In this document: piece after piece, positions 35,194-43,748 of the stretch | How the letters are laid out: every line of letters starts with the position of its first letter | Position numbering within the stretch: position 1 is the first letter of the stretch | Program-made: the position numbers and the translations under genes | The notes under the pieces: generated by a model | Databases searched by the model: none | Told to the model about the DNA's origin: nothing | Seen by the model: the letters and a program-made list of their open reading frames with translations, nothing else | Assembly (NCBI GenBank): GCA_902792855.1 | Contig: CADBBP010000002.1 | Span: 1 to 50,936, forward strand | DNA from: an uncultured Prevotellaceae bacterium | GTDB taxonomy: Bacteria; Bacteroidota; Bacteroidia; Bacteroidales; Bacteroidaceae | Direction of reading: 5' to 3' | DNA: 50,936 bases

Positions 35194-35376
35194 TTATTGC
35201 TCCTTTTTTCCGAACAGCATTTCGTCAACTGCATCATTGAACTCCATAGCATTGTAGTTGGCGGCACTTCCACCTCCTGGCTCTGCAGCAGACACTTCCA
35301 TGATTTCCTCCATCACACATTTTTTTGTGTTCAAGGTCAAGACCTTGCAAACTGGGTTGATATATTGCTTCTTCAT
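35194..35376 (-). CDS. Short MKKQYINP peptide 1, cassette A
   Basis: This 60-residue peptide has the start MKKQYINPVCKVLTLNTK, a middle rich in Ala/Gly/Glu (KCVMEEIMEVSAAEPGGGSA) and the tail EFNDAVDEMLFGKKEQ. It lies 34 bases downstream of the 587-residue secreted protein and 19 bases upstream of its paralogue, all on one strand. The nucleotide sequence of the first 18 codons is nearly identical in the two peptide genes, which points to tandem duplication followed by divergence of the middle part only. Function is unknown. Confidence 0.75.
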   Translation of the reverse strand: MKKQYINPVCKVLTLNTKKCVMEEIMEVSAAEPGGGSAANYNAMEFNDAVDEMLFGKKEQ

Positions 35377-35410
35377 GATTAAAAGGATTTTAAATTAAAA
35401 GAATTGTTTG

Positions 35411-37174
35411 TTATTTTACAACCATTTTCTTTCCGTTCACGATGTAGAGACCCTTGACAGGATTGCTCACCTGACGGCCCTGGATGTCGTAGATGGTGTT
35501 GTTCTCAGCCTTCTCGGTGGTCACCTCGGTGATGCCAAGGAGGAAGTCCTCGTCCACGATGCGGATGCTGTTGGCATAAGCCTGGTCCTCGCTGAGGATC
35601 ATGAAAGCCTGGTTGGGCTTCACAGTCTTGCCGTTGTACTTGAAGAAGCCAAGCGGGTTGAGGGTGTTCTTGCCGCTGTTGAATACGCGGAGAACCTTCC
35701 TGCTGACGGAGGTGCCGGCATCGGTCGGACGGATGTGATAGATGAACTGGTCGTTGTTGTCAGCGGAGACAGGTGAGTTGGAGTCGAATTCGCTGGCGAA
35801 GAAGATGCCTCTCAGGAATGAGCGGTCGGTCTCCTCTTGGATGGCCTTGTTCAACTCCTCTTCAACACAAGGCTGGTCAATGTCGGGATTGAGCAGGTTG
35901 TTGGTGAAGCTGGTGGACTTGCACTCTACCACAACAGGAGTACGAGCGGGAACTTTGCCCTTGTATTCTTTGGTTACCACATAGCCTACGATGTCACCGG
36001 GGTTCGGCTGAACGCTGCCGAATGTTCCGAGCTGCGGGCCATTCTCGATACCCCATACGCGAACGGTGTTGTCACCATTGTTCACGATTTCCATTGGGAA
36101 GTCAGTGTAAAGAGTCTGATAGAAGTGGCCGTCAAGACCTTGGATATAGCTGTTGAGAGCGAAGTAGTTGGTGGTCTGAGTTTGGGTGCCCGGATAGATG
36201 GGCTCCAGATACCACTTGGAGAAGTCGCCAGCAACCTCGATTTCCGGGGTGTAGCCTGTATAGGGATAGTCAACCTTGTTCTCGTTGGCGAAGCTGATGA
36301 ACTCACCAGCAACAGGACCCATGTCGAACTTCTGGGTATGGGTGCGGAAGTTAGTCTTCACATGGCCGCCAATAAGATAATAGGTGTGACCCATGTGGAT
36401 ACGGTTGGTGTAGTCGGCGAGTTCATACTCGAAGAAGTACTCCCACTCAGTCCAGAGCTGGTCTTGGCCGAACTCATCGCAGTAGGTCTTCACGTTGTCG
36501 AACAACTCGTCCCAAAGCCACTCGGTGTCAGGCCTTGTGCCGCTCGGAACCTCGATGCCCTTCTCAGTCAGTATCTTGGCAAGTGGACGGGGGTCGGGAG
36601 TGGTGCTCTTCAGATAGAAAGCAGTCTTGCCCTGTGAGTCGGTGGTTCTCTCGAGATACATCTTCGTGAAGAAGAACATCTCGTCGATGGCAGCCTCCAT
36701 CTCCTCATTGGAGAGGCCCCATTGGTAGAGGCGGTTCATTGTTTTCAAGGAGCCAGTGAAACCAGCCTTCATCGTGCGAGCCATTGGGCTATAGACCTGT
36801 GCGGAGGCGTCCACAGCTTGTGAACGAAGGTGAGAAACAACGAAGTCACCATCTTTGTAGTCATTGTAACCACTTCCGGGATTGGGCACATGGCCCTCTT
36901 CCACGTCGGCTTTGATGTACATCACAGTACCCGGCATGGTAATGGCGTCCAGCTGGGTGGCCTGTGGCTGAGCAGTGGTGGGGGAGGTGACGTTCATCAC
37001 GCCAGTTCCTCTTTCATTCAGGTAGCCTACGTTGATTACGCGGAAATAGCCCTCGAATCCATCGACATCGAGAAGATAGGAGTCCCAGTCATCAAGAGCG
37101 ACTTGGGCCATAGCTCCAGAGCTCATTGCAGTTGCAACAAGCGTCATTAATAAACCTTTTGTAAATTTTCTCAT
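35411..37174 (-). CDS. Large secreted protein with type-IX-like C-terminal tail, cassette A
   Basis: This 587-residue protein has a signal peptide (MRKFTKGLLMTLVATAMSSG, cleavage near AMAQ). No catalytic domain is recognised. Residues about 345-430 (FYQTLYTDFPMEIVNN, then VPARTPVVVECKSTSFTNN) match the domain at 390-460 of the dockerin protein at 32943-34778. The C-terminus reads NTIYDIQGRQVSNPVKG followed by LYIVNGKKMVVK, a tail like those of other secreted proteins here and resembling type IX secretion signals. It is the first gene of a unit with two short peptides downstream. A consensus promoter about 120 bases upstream gives a long leader. Function is unknown. Confidence 0.8.
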   Translation of the reverse strand: MRKFTKGLLMTLVATAMSSGAMAQVALDDWDSYLLDVDGFEGYFRVINVGYLNERGTGVMNVTSPTTAQPQATQLDAITMPGTVMYIKADVEEGHVPNPGSGYNDYKDGDFVVSHLRSQAVDASAQVYSPMARTMKAGFTGSLKTMNRLYQWGLSNEEMEAAIDEMFFFTKMYLERTTDSQGKTAFYLKSTTPDPRPLAKILTEKGIEVPSGTRPDTEWLWDELFDNVKTYCDEFGQDQLWTEWEYFFEYELADYTNRIHMGHTYYLIGGHVKTNFRTHTQKFDMGPVAGEFISFANENKVDYPYTGYTPEIEVAGDFSKWYLEPIYPGTQTQTTNYFALNSYIQGLDGHFYQTLYTDFPMEIVNNGDNTVRVWGIENGPQLGTFGSVQPNPGDIVGYVVTKEYKGKVPARTPVVVECKSTSFTNNLLNPDIDQPCVEEELNKAIQEETDRSFLRGIFFASEFDSNSPVSADNNDQFIYHIRPTDAGTSVSRKVLRVFNSGKNTLNPLGFFKYNGKTVKPNQAFMILSEDQAYANSIRIVDEDFLLGITEVTTEKAENNTIYDIQGRQVSNPVKGLYIVNGKKMVVK

Positions 37175-37299
37175 AATTTTTAAATTATTTAAGTTTATGT
37201 ATAAGATTTCCTCTTATAGGAAGGGCATTCATACTCTCAGGATATCATCTTTGTTTCAGGCATGTTCCCTTGATTTGTATATGTACGCGTATTTTGCTG

Positions 37300-37330
37300 C
37301 AAATTTATAAACTCTTTCTGAAATGACAAA
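37300..37330 (-). promoter_or_regulatory. Consensus Bacteroidetes promoter of cassette A
   Basis: On the minus strand TTTG (37330-37327), a 19-base spacer and TAAATTTG (37307-37300) match the TTTG-N19-21-TAnnTTTG consensus exactly. The transcript would have a leader of about 120 bases before the ATG at 37174. Confidence 0.8.
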
Positions 37331-37463
37331 GAAATTCTTTTCTTTTATTTCTTAAAAAACGTAAAAACTCTCTCTCGGGGGTTGTTTTTGCATTTTTTTA
37401 CTTTTTTTTTGTCTTTCTCAGATAAAGAATTACACATTGCCTTTCAGTGTTTTTTTGACAGTG

Positions 37464-38525
37464 TCACCCCTCGCGGATGAAGTCCAGTGCCTCCTGAATC
37501 AGTTCGATGCTCGCTGTTTGGTTGATGCGGATGGAGCCTACATCGCTTAGCAGTGTGAAATTGATGCTGCCGGAGATGTTCTTCTTGTCGTGGCGCATCA
37601 GTTCCAAAAGCGAGGGATAGTCGTCGCAGGTGAATGTCGGGCGGCCATAGTGTTCGTGAATGTAACTCACTGTCATGCGAAGCCGGTCGAGTGGGAAGCC
37701 GCTGAGAACATTGCTCAAGTAAAGTTCGCCCACAAGGCCGTGTGCAACGGCGACACCATGGAGCATCGGGGCACCGGAAGCCATGCCCCACGACTCGATG
37801 GCGTGGCCGATGGTGTGCCCCAAGTTGAGTGCTTTGCGGATGCCATGCTCGTGGGGGTCGGCTTCCACGATGCGCTCCTTGACGGCCACCGAACGTCCCA
37901 CCATGGACTGCAGCCGGGTCAGTTCGGGGCGGCTGATGTCAAAGGATAAAAGTTCTGACCACGTTTCCTTGTCGGAGATAAGGCCGTGCTTGAGCATTTC
38001 GGCATAGCCGGAACGAAGGTTGTCGGCGTCGAGTGTGGAGAGAAATTTGGTGTGAATGATGACAAATTGTGGTTCGGCGAATACCCCCACCTCGTTTTTC
38101 AGGCCATGGAAATTGAAGCCCGTCTTGCCGCCGACGGAGGCGTCAACCATCGAGAGAAGCGTCGTGGGGATGTTCAGGTAGTCGATGCCACGCTTGAATG
38201 TGCTTGCGGCGAAACCGCCAAGGTCGGTCACCATGCCTCCGCCAAGACATACCAGGCAAGAGTGGCGAGTAGCTCCACCACTCACCAAGGCTTCCCACAC
38301 ATGTGTCACGCTTTCAAGCGTCTTGGACGTGTCGCCGCAAGGGATGGTGATTTGCACAGCGTTGCGAAGGCCGATGAAGTCGGAAAGAAGCGGCCAGCAC
38401 AACGCATGCGTGGTGCTGTCGGTGAGTACGAACACCTTGTCGTGGCTGCATTCGGCAATGGCCTTGGACAAGTCTTCATACAACGAATTGGATAAAATCA
38501 CTCGGTTGCTTATGGGCTCTCTCAT
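37464..38525 (-). CDS. aroB: 3-Dehydroquinate synthase
   Basis: This 353-residue NAD- and metal-dependent enzyme makes 3-dehydroquinate from DAHP in the shikimate pathway, which also supplies chorismate to the men operon. The NAD-binding motif LGGGMVTDLGGFAASTFKRG and the following TTLLSMVDASVGGKTGFN are diagnostic. Metal ligands are the Glu of GYAEMLKHGLI and His residues in NLGHTIGHAIES and later. Length is normal. It has its own consensus promoter and no operon partner in the window. Confidence 0.96.
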   Translation of the reverse strand: MREPISNRVILSNSLYEDLSKAIAECSHDKVFVLTDSTTHALCWPLLSDFIGLRNAVQITIPCGDTSKTLESVTHVWEALVSGGATRHSCLVCLGGGMVTDLGGFAASTFKRGIDYLNIPTTLLSMVDASVGGKTGFNFHGLKNEVGVFAEPQFVIIHTKFLSTLDADNLRSGYAEMLKHGLISDKETWSELLSFDISRPELTRLQSMVGRSVAVKERIVEADPHEHGIRKALNLGHTIGHAIESWGMASGAPMLHGVAVAHGLVGELYLSNVLSGFPLDRLRMTVSYIHEHYGRPTFTCDDYPSLLELMRHDKKNISGSINFTLLSDVGSIRINQTASIELIQEALDFIREG

Positions 38526-38606
38526 ACACCTTATTATATATATTCATAACACACCCGTAGCAGGGGCAAACAGGATATTCCGCATGCAATGCTGTCTTTT
38601 CGGCCG

Positions 38607-38637
38607 CAAAGGTAGCACTTTTTATCCGATTTTCAAA
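38607..38637 (-). promoter_or_regulatory. Consensus promoter of aroB
   Basis: On the minus strand TTTG (38637-38634), a 19-base spacer and TACCTTTG (38614-38607) fit the Bacteroidetes consensus exactly. It lies about 80 bases upstream of the aroB ATG. Confidence 0.8.
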
Positions 38638-38757
38638 GCAAACATCTTTTTTTGTGATAAAAATACCGAACTCCATTTTAAACCTTGCATGAAAACAAGC
38701 GTCAAAAGTACAACAATCCAAAGCACGGCGCAAGGCGCCACTGAGTTATAAAGAAAC

Positions 38758-41700
38758 ATGATGAAGAAACTTTTGGCATTTTTATGCTTGTGGATGGCAT
38801 TGGCTGCCACCACCAGCGCACAGCAGGCCATCACAGGCCGAATCGTGGACAAGGAGAGTAAGGAAGGCTTGTTCCAAGCTACTTTGCAACTCCTCAAAAA
38901 GGATTCCACTTTTGTTAATGGTGTTTTGTCCAATGACGATGGTTATTTCAATATGCCTGTTGAGAAACCAGGCAACTATATCCTCAAAATAACCAGCGTA
39001 GGATATGTCACCTATGCCAAGGATGTCACCGTGGCAAGTGGCAAGAAACTGGAATTGGGCACTATTAGCCTCGGTGCCGATGCCATCCTTCTCAAAGAGG
39101 TGACAGCAACGGGCATGGCCGCAAAGGTGGTGGTGAAGGAAGACACCTTCGTCTATAACTCAGCCGCCTACCGCACCCCGGAGGGTTCCGTCGTGGAGGA
39201 ACTCGTGAAGAAGCTGCCTGGCGCCCAGGTGGACGATGACGGGAAAATCACCATCAACGGCAAGCAGGTGAAGAAGATTCGCGTTGATGGCAAGGAGTTC
39301 ATGACAGGCGATACGCAGACGGCATTGAAAAACCTCCCCACGTCGATTGTGGACCGAATCAAGGCTTATGATGAGAAGAGCGACCTCGCACGCATCACCG
39401 GCATCGACGATGGTGAGGAGCAGACCGTGCTCGACTTCAACCTCAAGCGGGGCATGAACAGGGGATTCTTTGGAAATGCCGACCTCGGCATCGGTACAAA
39501 AGGACGTTATGCCGAGCGAGTGATGGGTGCCCTCTTCAAGGACAAGTACAGAATCATGCTCATGGGAAGTGCCAACAATGTCAACGACCAAGGCTTCTCA
39601 GGTGGCGGCCGCCGAGGCGGTGGCATGGGTGGAATGGGCGGCGGTGGTCGCAATTCCAACAAGATGATCGGCCTCAACTTCAACTTCGAGGAAACAGACA
39701 AACTTGAGATAGATGCCAGCGTCAGGTGGAACCACGGCAACGGAGATGTCTTCTCGAAGCAATCGACGCAGAATTTCGTGGGCACGAAGAGCTTTGAAAA
39801 CAGCATCAACCAAAACTACACACGCCGCAACTCGTGGAACGGACAGATGCGTTTGGAGTGGATGCCCGACACCATGACCAACATCATGTTCAGACCCAGT
39901 TTCACCATCTCGTCGAATGACGGCAATCAGAACAACATGTCGGTCACATTCAACGAAGACCCATACAATTATGTGGACAATCCGCTCGACTCTTTGGAGC
40001 AGGCTATCCTTATGGAGAAAGGCATCGTCGTCAACGACCAACGAACCATCAACCTCACCTATGGTGATTCGAAATCCCTCAACGGCATGTTGCAGTTCAA
40101 CCGCAAACTCAACAACCGCGGGCGCAATGTCACCCTGCGTGTCGATGGCAATTACAGCGACAACGACAACACCAGCTTCGCCATCAACAGGATGAACTAC
40201 TATCAGTTCGGACTTGACTCCACCTACATGCCCGCAACGAGGACCAACCGTTACAGCCTCACGCCGAGCACAAGGAAAGGGTACTCCCTCCAAACCACCT
40301 ATACCGAACCCATCGCACGCACCATGTTCATGCAGTTGAGCTACAAATACAGTTACAGTTTGAATGAGAGCGACCGTGCCACCTATGGCTTCGATGATGC
40401 ACGCATTAGTTCCGGAACGGATTTCGCCTACATCACACCCCGATACCGCACTTGGGACCCCTATCTCTCAAGGTTGTTGGAACCCCTTGACAATTACAAG
40501 GATATGAAGTTGAGCCGTTATTCAGAATACACCAACTTTATTCACGACATCCAGCTCACCTATCGATGGATTCAGCCCAAATTCCAACTCAATGCCGGAT
40601 TCTTGGTGCAGCCGCAGCGTTCACGTTATGAACAGGATTTCATGGGACTTGATACTGTAACTGTCAGGAACGTGACCAACATGTCACCGACGCTTGACTT
40701 CCGCTACCGTTTCAACCAGCTGAGCAACCTGCGCATCCAATATCGTGGGACAACCTCGCAACCGAGCATGTCAGACCTCCTGGACATCACTGACGACAGC
40801 GACCCAAAGAACATCACAATGGGTAACCCAGGACTGAAGCCCTCGTTCACCAACAACTTCATGCTCTTCTACAACACTTATATACAAGCTCGGCAGCAGT
40901 CAATCATGTCGTTCGTCAATTTCAGCACCACACGAAATAGCATTAGCAACATGGTGACTTACAACGAAAAGACTGGTGGACGCATCACCAAGCCGGAGAA
41001 CATCAACGGCAACTGGAATGTCAACACCGCTTTCATGTTCAACACCGCCCTTGACAGTATAGGCAACTGGAATGTCAACACCTTCACCAACCTGAATTAT
41101 GCCAACAATGTGAGCTTCCTCTTACAGGACAAAGTGCAGAAGAAGAACAACACAAACACCACCACGGTGATGGAGCGCCTCTCGCTTTCCTATCGCAACT
41201 CTTGGATAGAGGTGGAACCCAACGGTTCGCTCACCTATACCCACGGCCGCAACAAGTTGCAGAGCAGCAGCGACCTCGACACATGGATGTTCTCATACGG
41301 TGTCAATGTCAACCTTTACATGCCTTGGGGTACCAGTATTTCAACCGGCATCAGCGAGAACTCTCGCAGGGGTTACAACGACAAGTCAATGAACAACGAC
41401 GAACTGTTGTGGAATGCGCAGGTCAGCCACGGCTTCCTCAAGGGCAAGGCCTTGACCGTCAGTCTCCAACTCTATGACATCCTCCACCAACAGAGCAGCT
41501 TCTCACGCGTCATCAACTCCTCCATGCGTAGTGATACGGAATACAACACCATCAACAGCTATGCCATGCTGCATGTCATCTACCGCTTCAACGCCTTCGG
41601 TGGCAAGCAGGCAAGACAAGGCATGATGCCGGGCATGGGCATGCCTCCGGGTGGAATGCCTGGTGGAATGCCCGGTGGTGGTCGTCCCGGTGGTAACGGC

Positions 41701-41775
41701 GGTGGTCGTCCCGGCGGCTTCGGTGGTGGCGGCTTCGGCGGCGGTTTCGGCGGCGGACGCCCGGGAGGTTTCTGA
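38758..41775 (+). CDS. TonB-receptor-like outer-membrane beta-barrel protein with glycine-rich tail
   Basis: This 1005-residue protein has a signal peptide (cleavage near TTSAQ), then a carboxypeptidase-regulatory-like domain at about 22-110 (ITGRIVDKESKEGLFQATLQ). A plug-like domain covers about 115-225 (VVEELVKKLPGAQVDDDGKI, INGKQVKKIRVDGKEFMTGD), and the rest is an outer-membrane beta-barrel. This layout is the non-SusC branch of Bacteroidetes TonB-dependent-like proteins; no SusD partner follows. Two low-complexity Gly segments are present, a short one at about residues 281-297 (SGGGRRGGGMGGMGGGGR) and a C-terminal tail of about 50 residues rich in Gly, Pro, Met and Arg (MPGGMPGGGRPGG). 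The tail follows the last barrel strand and would lie outside the usual terminal Phe signal. Substrate is unknown. Confidence 0.85.
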   Translation: MMKKLLAFLCLWMALAATTSAQQAITGRIVDKESKEGLFQATLQLLKKDSTFVNGVLSNDDGYFNMPVEKPGNYILKITSVGYVTYAKDVTVASGKKLELGTISLGADAILLKEVTATGMAAKVVVKEDTFVYNSAAYRTPEGSVVEELVKKLPGAQVDDDGKITINGKQVKKIRVDGKEFMTGDTQTALKNLPTSIVDRIKAYDEKSDLARITGIDDGEEQTVLDFNLKRGMNRGFFGNADLGIGTKGRYAERVMGALFKDKYRIMLMGSANNVNDQGFSGGGRRGGGMGGMGGGGRNSNKMIGLNFNFEETDKLEIDASVRWNHGNGDVFSKQSTQNFVGTKSFENSINQNYTRRNSWNGQMRLEWMPDTMTNIMFRPSFTISSNDGNQNNMSVTFNEDPYNYVDNPLDSLEQAILMEKGIVVNDQRTINLTYGDSKSLNGMLQFNRKLNNRGRNVTLRVDGNYSDNDNTSFAINRMNYYQFGLDSTYMPATRTNRYSLTPSTRKGYSLQTTYTEPIARTMFMQLSYKYSYSLNESDRATYGFDDARISSGTDFAYITPRYRTWDPYLSRLLEPLDNYKDMKLSRYSEYTNFIHDIQLTYRWIQPKFQLNAGFLVQPQRSRYEQDFMGLDTVTVRNVTNMSPTLDFRYRFNQLSNLRIQYRGTTSQPSMSDLLDITDDSDPKNITMGNPGLKPSFTNNFMLFYNTYIQARQQSIMSFVNFSTTRNSISNMVTYNEKTGGRITKPENINGNWNVNTAFMFNTALDSIGNWNVNTFTNLNYANNVSFLLQDKVQKKNNTNTTTVMERLSLSYRNSWIEVEPNGSLTYTHGRNKLQSSSDLDTWMFSYGVNVNLYMPWGTSISTGISENSRRGYNDKSMNNDELLWNAQVSHGFLKGKALTVSLQLYDILHQQSSFSRVINSSMRSDTEYNTINSYAMLHVIYRFNAFGGKQARQGMMPGMGMPPGGMPGGMPGGGRPGGNGGGRPGGFGGGGFGGGFGGGRPGGF

Positions 41776-41812
41776 TTGCTCCGATTGTTCTCCGATTTCG
41801 TTATACTCCAAT

Positions 41813-41858
41813 AAAAAAGCCGGCCAGCGTCCTCAAAAGGGCGATGGCCGGCTTTTTT
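41813..41858. terminator. Bidirectional terminator between the barrel protein and hslR
   Basis: AAAAAAGCCGGCCA (41813-41826) pairs with TGGCCGGCTTTTTT (41845-41858) around an 18-base loop. It can end both the plus-strand barrel gene and the minus-strand rplY-pth-hslR unit. Confidence 0.92.
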
Positions 41859-41893
41859 GTAAATCAAAGAAGTAAAATCAAAGCCCCGGGGCC

Positions 41894-42316
41894 TTACTCT
41901 TCATCTTCATCTTCGTCGTCGAAGAAACCGAAGAGTGTCGGTTCGACAAATGCGTCCATCTGTCGGCGGTCCTTCTTCGTGGGACGGCCGGTGCCGCGGG
42001 CGCGGTCAACAAAACCGCTGATGCGGCTCATTTCCAATATCTCATATTGTCGAGGGTCGGTCACGTTCTCGTATATTTCAGGAACAAGTTTCGCACCTAC
42101 GCGGTGCTCTATGCACTGAAGGATGCGGAACGAGTAGGTCACCGGCGGCTTCTTCACGTCAACCACCTCGCCGGCCTTCACCATGCGAGAAGGCTTCACG
42201 TTCATGCCGTTCATCGTCACACGGCCGCTCTTGCAGGCCTCTGCTGCGATGGAACGCGTCTTGAAGATGCGGGCGGCCCACAGCCATTTGTCTATACGTG
42301 CCTCAGGAGTGCTCAT
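41894..42316 (-). CDS. hslR: S4-domain RNA-binding protein, Hsp15 family
   Basis: This 140-residue protein starts EARIDKWLWAARIFKTRSIA, the S4 RNA-binding domain of the Hsp15/HslR family, continuing ACKSGRVTMNGMNVKPS. In E. coli Hsp15 rescues stalled 50S subunits carrying nascent chains. The C-terminal part has GRPTKKDRRQMDAF and an acidic end (FFDDEDEDEE). Its start overlaps the end of pth by 14 bases, so the two are translated from one message; the pairing with peptidyl-tRNA hydrolase fits a role in ribosome rescue. Confidence 0.9.
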   Translation of the reverse strand: MSTPEARIDKWLWAARIFKTRSIAAEACKSGRVTMNGMNVKPSRMVKAGEVVDVKKPPVTYSFRILQCIEHRVGAKLVPEIYENVTDPRQYEILEMSRISGFVDRARGTGRPTKKDRRQMDAFVEPTLFGFFDDEDEDEE

Positions 42317-42914
42317 CGGAAGAATGGGGGATTGAGGGTGGGGCGGAGAGTTTCCGCTTGTTGTAGTGGTTCATCGTGAAGTCGATGCCGGAGAGCACGA
42401 AACTCTTCACCATCTCAATGGCTGTGTCGATGCTCGGTTGCAACTGCTCCAACTCTTCCGGACTGAAACGCCCCAGCACGTAGTCTATCTGGGCTCCTCG
42501 AGGGAAGTCGTTGCCGATGCCGATGCGAAGGCGGGCGTATTGCTGGCCGATGAGTTGCTGGATGTGTCCCAGACCGTTGTGCGTCCCTGCGCTGCCGCTG
42601 CCCTTCAGGCGGATGCCGCCAAGGGGTAGGGAGAGGTCATCGACAATGACAAGAAGGCGGGCTTCGTCGATGTGCTCCTTGTTGAGCCAGTAGCGAACGG
42701 CGTTGCCGCTGAGGTTCATGTATGTCGTAGGCTTCAGAAGGTATAGCTTGCGCCCACGCAACGAGGCCTCCGCCACGTAGCCGTAGCGGCGGTCGTCGAA
42801 AACAATATTGGACGCCTTGGCGAAGGCGTCCAATACCATATATCCCATGTTGTGACGGGTGCCGGCATATTCCGCACCGGGATTGCCCAACCCGACAATC
42901 AAATATTTGTCCAT
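42303..42914 (-). CDS. pth: Peptidyl-tRNA hydrolase
   Basis: This 203-residue enzyme releases tRNA from peptidyl-tRNA that has dropped off the ribosome. It opens MDKYLIVGLGNPGAEYAGTR, with catalytic His21 in RHNMGYMVLD. LKPTTYMNLSGNAV, VIVDDLSLPLG and SGSAGTHNGLGHIQ are further family motifs; the Thr in AGTHNGL replaces the more usual Gly. FPRGAQIDYVLGRFSPEE completes the fold. It lies 53 bases after rplY and overlaps hslR. Confidence 0.96.
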   Translation of the reverse strand: MDKYLIVGLGNPGAEYAGTRHNMGYMVLDAFAKASNIVFDDRRYGYVAEASLRGRKLYLLKPTTYMNLSGNAVRYWLNKEHIDEARLLVIVDDLSLPLGGIRLKGSGSAGTHNGLGHIQQLIGQQYARLRIGIGNDFPRGAQIDYVLGRFSPEELEQLQPSIDTAIEMVKSFVLSGIDFTMNHYNKRKLSAPPSIPHSSDEHS

Positions 42915-42967
42915 GGTGATGCGCTGTCATTGGCACCCCGGAAAGTCCCGGGGAAGGCGGTGAATGC

Positions 42968-43576
42968 TTACTCCTCGGCAGCCTCTTCAGTGGCAGCTGC
43001 GTTCTTGGAAGCGGCACGCGTCATCTTGATGGAGCATACCACAACCTCCTTGCTGGTGGCAAATTCGAGACCCTCGTAGCTCAGTTCGCCAACCTTGATG
43101 CTCTTGCCAATCTGAAGGTGGGTGACGTCAACGTCGAGTTGCTCGGGAATCTGCTGGAAGGGAGCAGTAACCTCAATCTTGCGGATGGAAAGGTTCATAC
43201 GACCACCGTCGCGAATACCTTGGGCAAGGCCTACGAGGTGTACGGGGATGCCGATGGTGAGAGGCTTGGCCTCGTTGATCTCATAGAAGTCGATGTGCAG
43301 CACTGCATCGGTAGTGGGGTGGAACTGCAACTCCTTCATCACGGCGGTGTGGTGCTCGCCATCGATGTCGAGGTTGATCACGTAAACGTGAGGGGTGTAA
43401 ATCACCTTGCGCAAGTCGGTGGCGGCAACGGCGAATGCCAAGGACTGGGGCTTGCCGTTCTCGTCGCGAGCCTCGCCATAGAGATTACAGGGAACCAGGC
43501 CCTCTTTGCGCATCTGCTTCGTGGCCTTCTTGCCGGTGGCGGCGCGCTTCTGGCCTTTCAAACTGATTTCTTTCAT
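42968..43576 (-). CDS. rplY: 50S ribosomal protein L25, long (Ctc/TL5) form
   Basis: This 202-residue protein binds 5S rRNA. The N-terminal L25 domain (about 5-95) includes KGQKRAATGKKATKQMRKEG and LVPCNLYGE. The C-terminal beta domain of the Ctc/TL5 type (about 100-180) includes IDFYEINEAKPLTIGIPVHL. The end is low-complexity Ala/Glu (ATEEAAEE). Gene order rplY-pth-hslR is common in Bacteroidetes. A -7 box about 90 bases upstream gives a long leader. Confidence 0.95.
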   Translation of the reverse strand: MKEISLKGQKRAATGKKATKQMRKEGLVPCNLYGEARDENGKPQSLAFAVAATDLRKVIYTPHVYVINLDIDGEHHTAVMKELQFHPTTDAVLHIDFYEINEAKPLTIGIPVHLVGLAQGIRDGGRMNLSIRKIEVTAPFQQIPEQLDVDVTHLQIGKSIKVGELSYEGLEFATSKEVVVCSIKMTRAASKNAAATEEAAEE

Positions 43577-43668
43577 GACTTTTAAATAATGTGTTACTCT
43601 AAATTAAGTGATTGGTTGCTTAATTCGCCATCACACGAAACGGAAATGCCGTTGTGCAAAAAGCGGTG

Positions 43669-43676
43669 CAAAGGTA
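43669..43676 (-). promoter_or_regulatory. -7 promoter box for rplY-pth-hslR
   Basis: TACCTTTG on the minus strand fits TAnnTTTG; the nearest upstream TTTG is 26 bases away, longer than the usual spacer. It lies about 93 bases upstream of the rplY ATG. Confidence 0.5.
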
Positions 43677-43748
43677 CGCATTTATTCCCGAATATGGAAA
43701 ACCAAATGGGGAATTTTCACCAAAACCAACACATTTTTTCCCGATTTC

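Noticed and set aside
42936..42953. CCCCGG/CCGGGG hairpin between rplY and pth as a terminator
   Set aside because: The stem is only six pairs and has no U tract; pth follows closely in the same unit.
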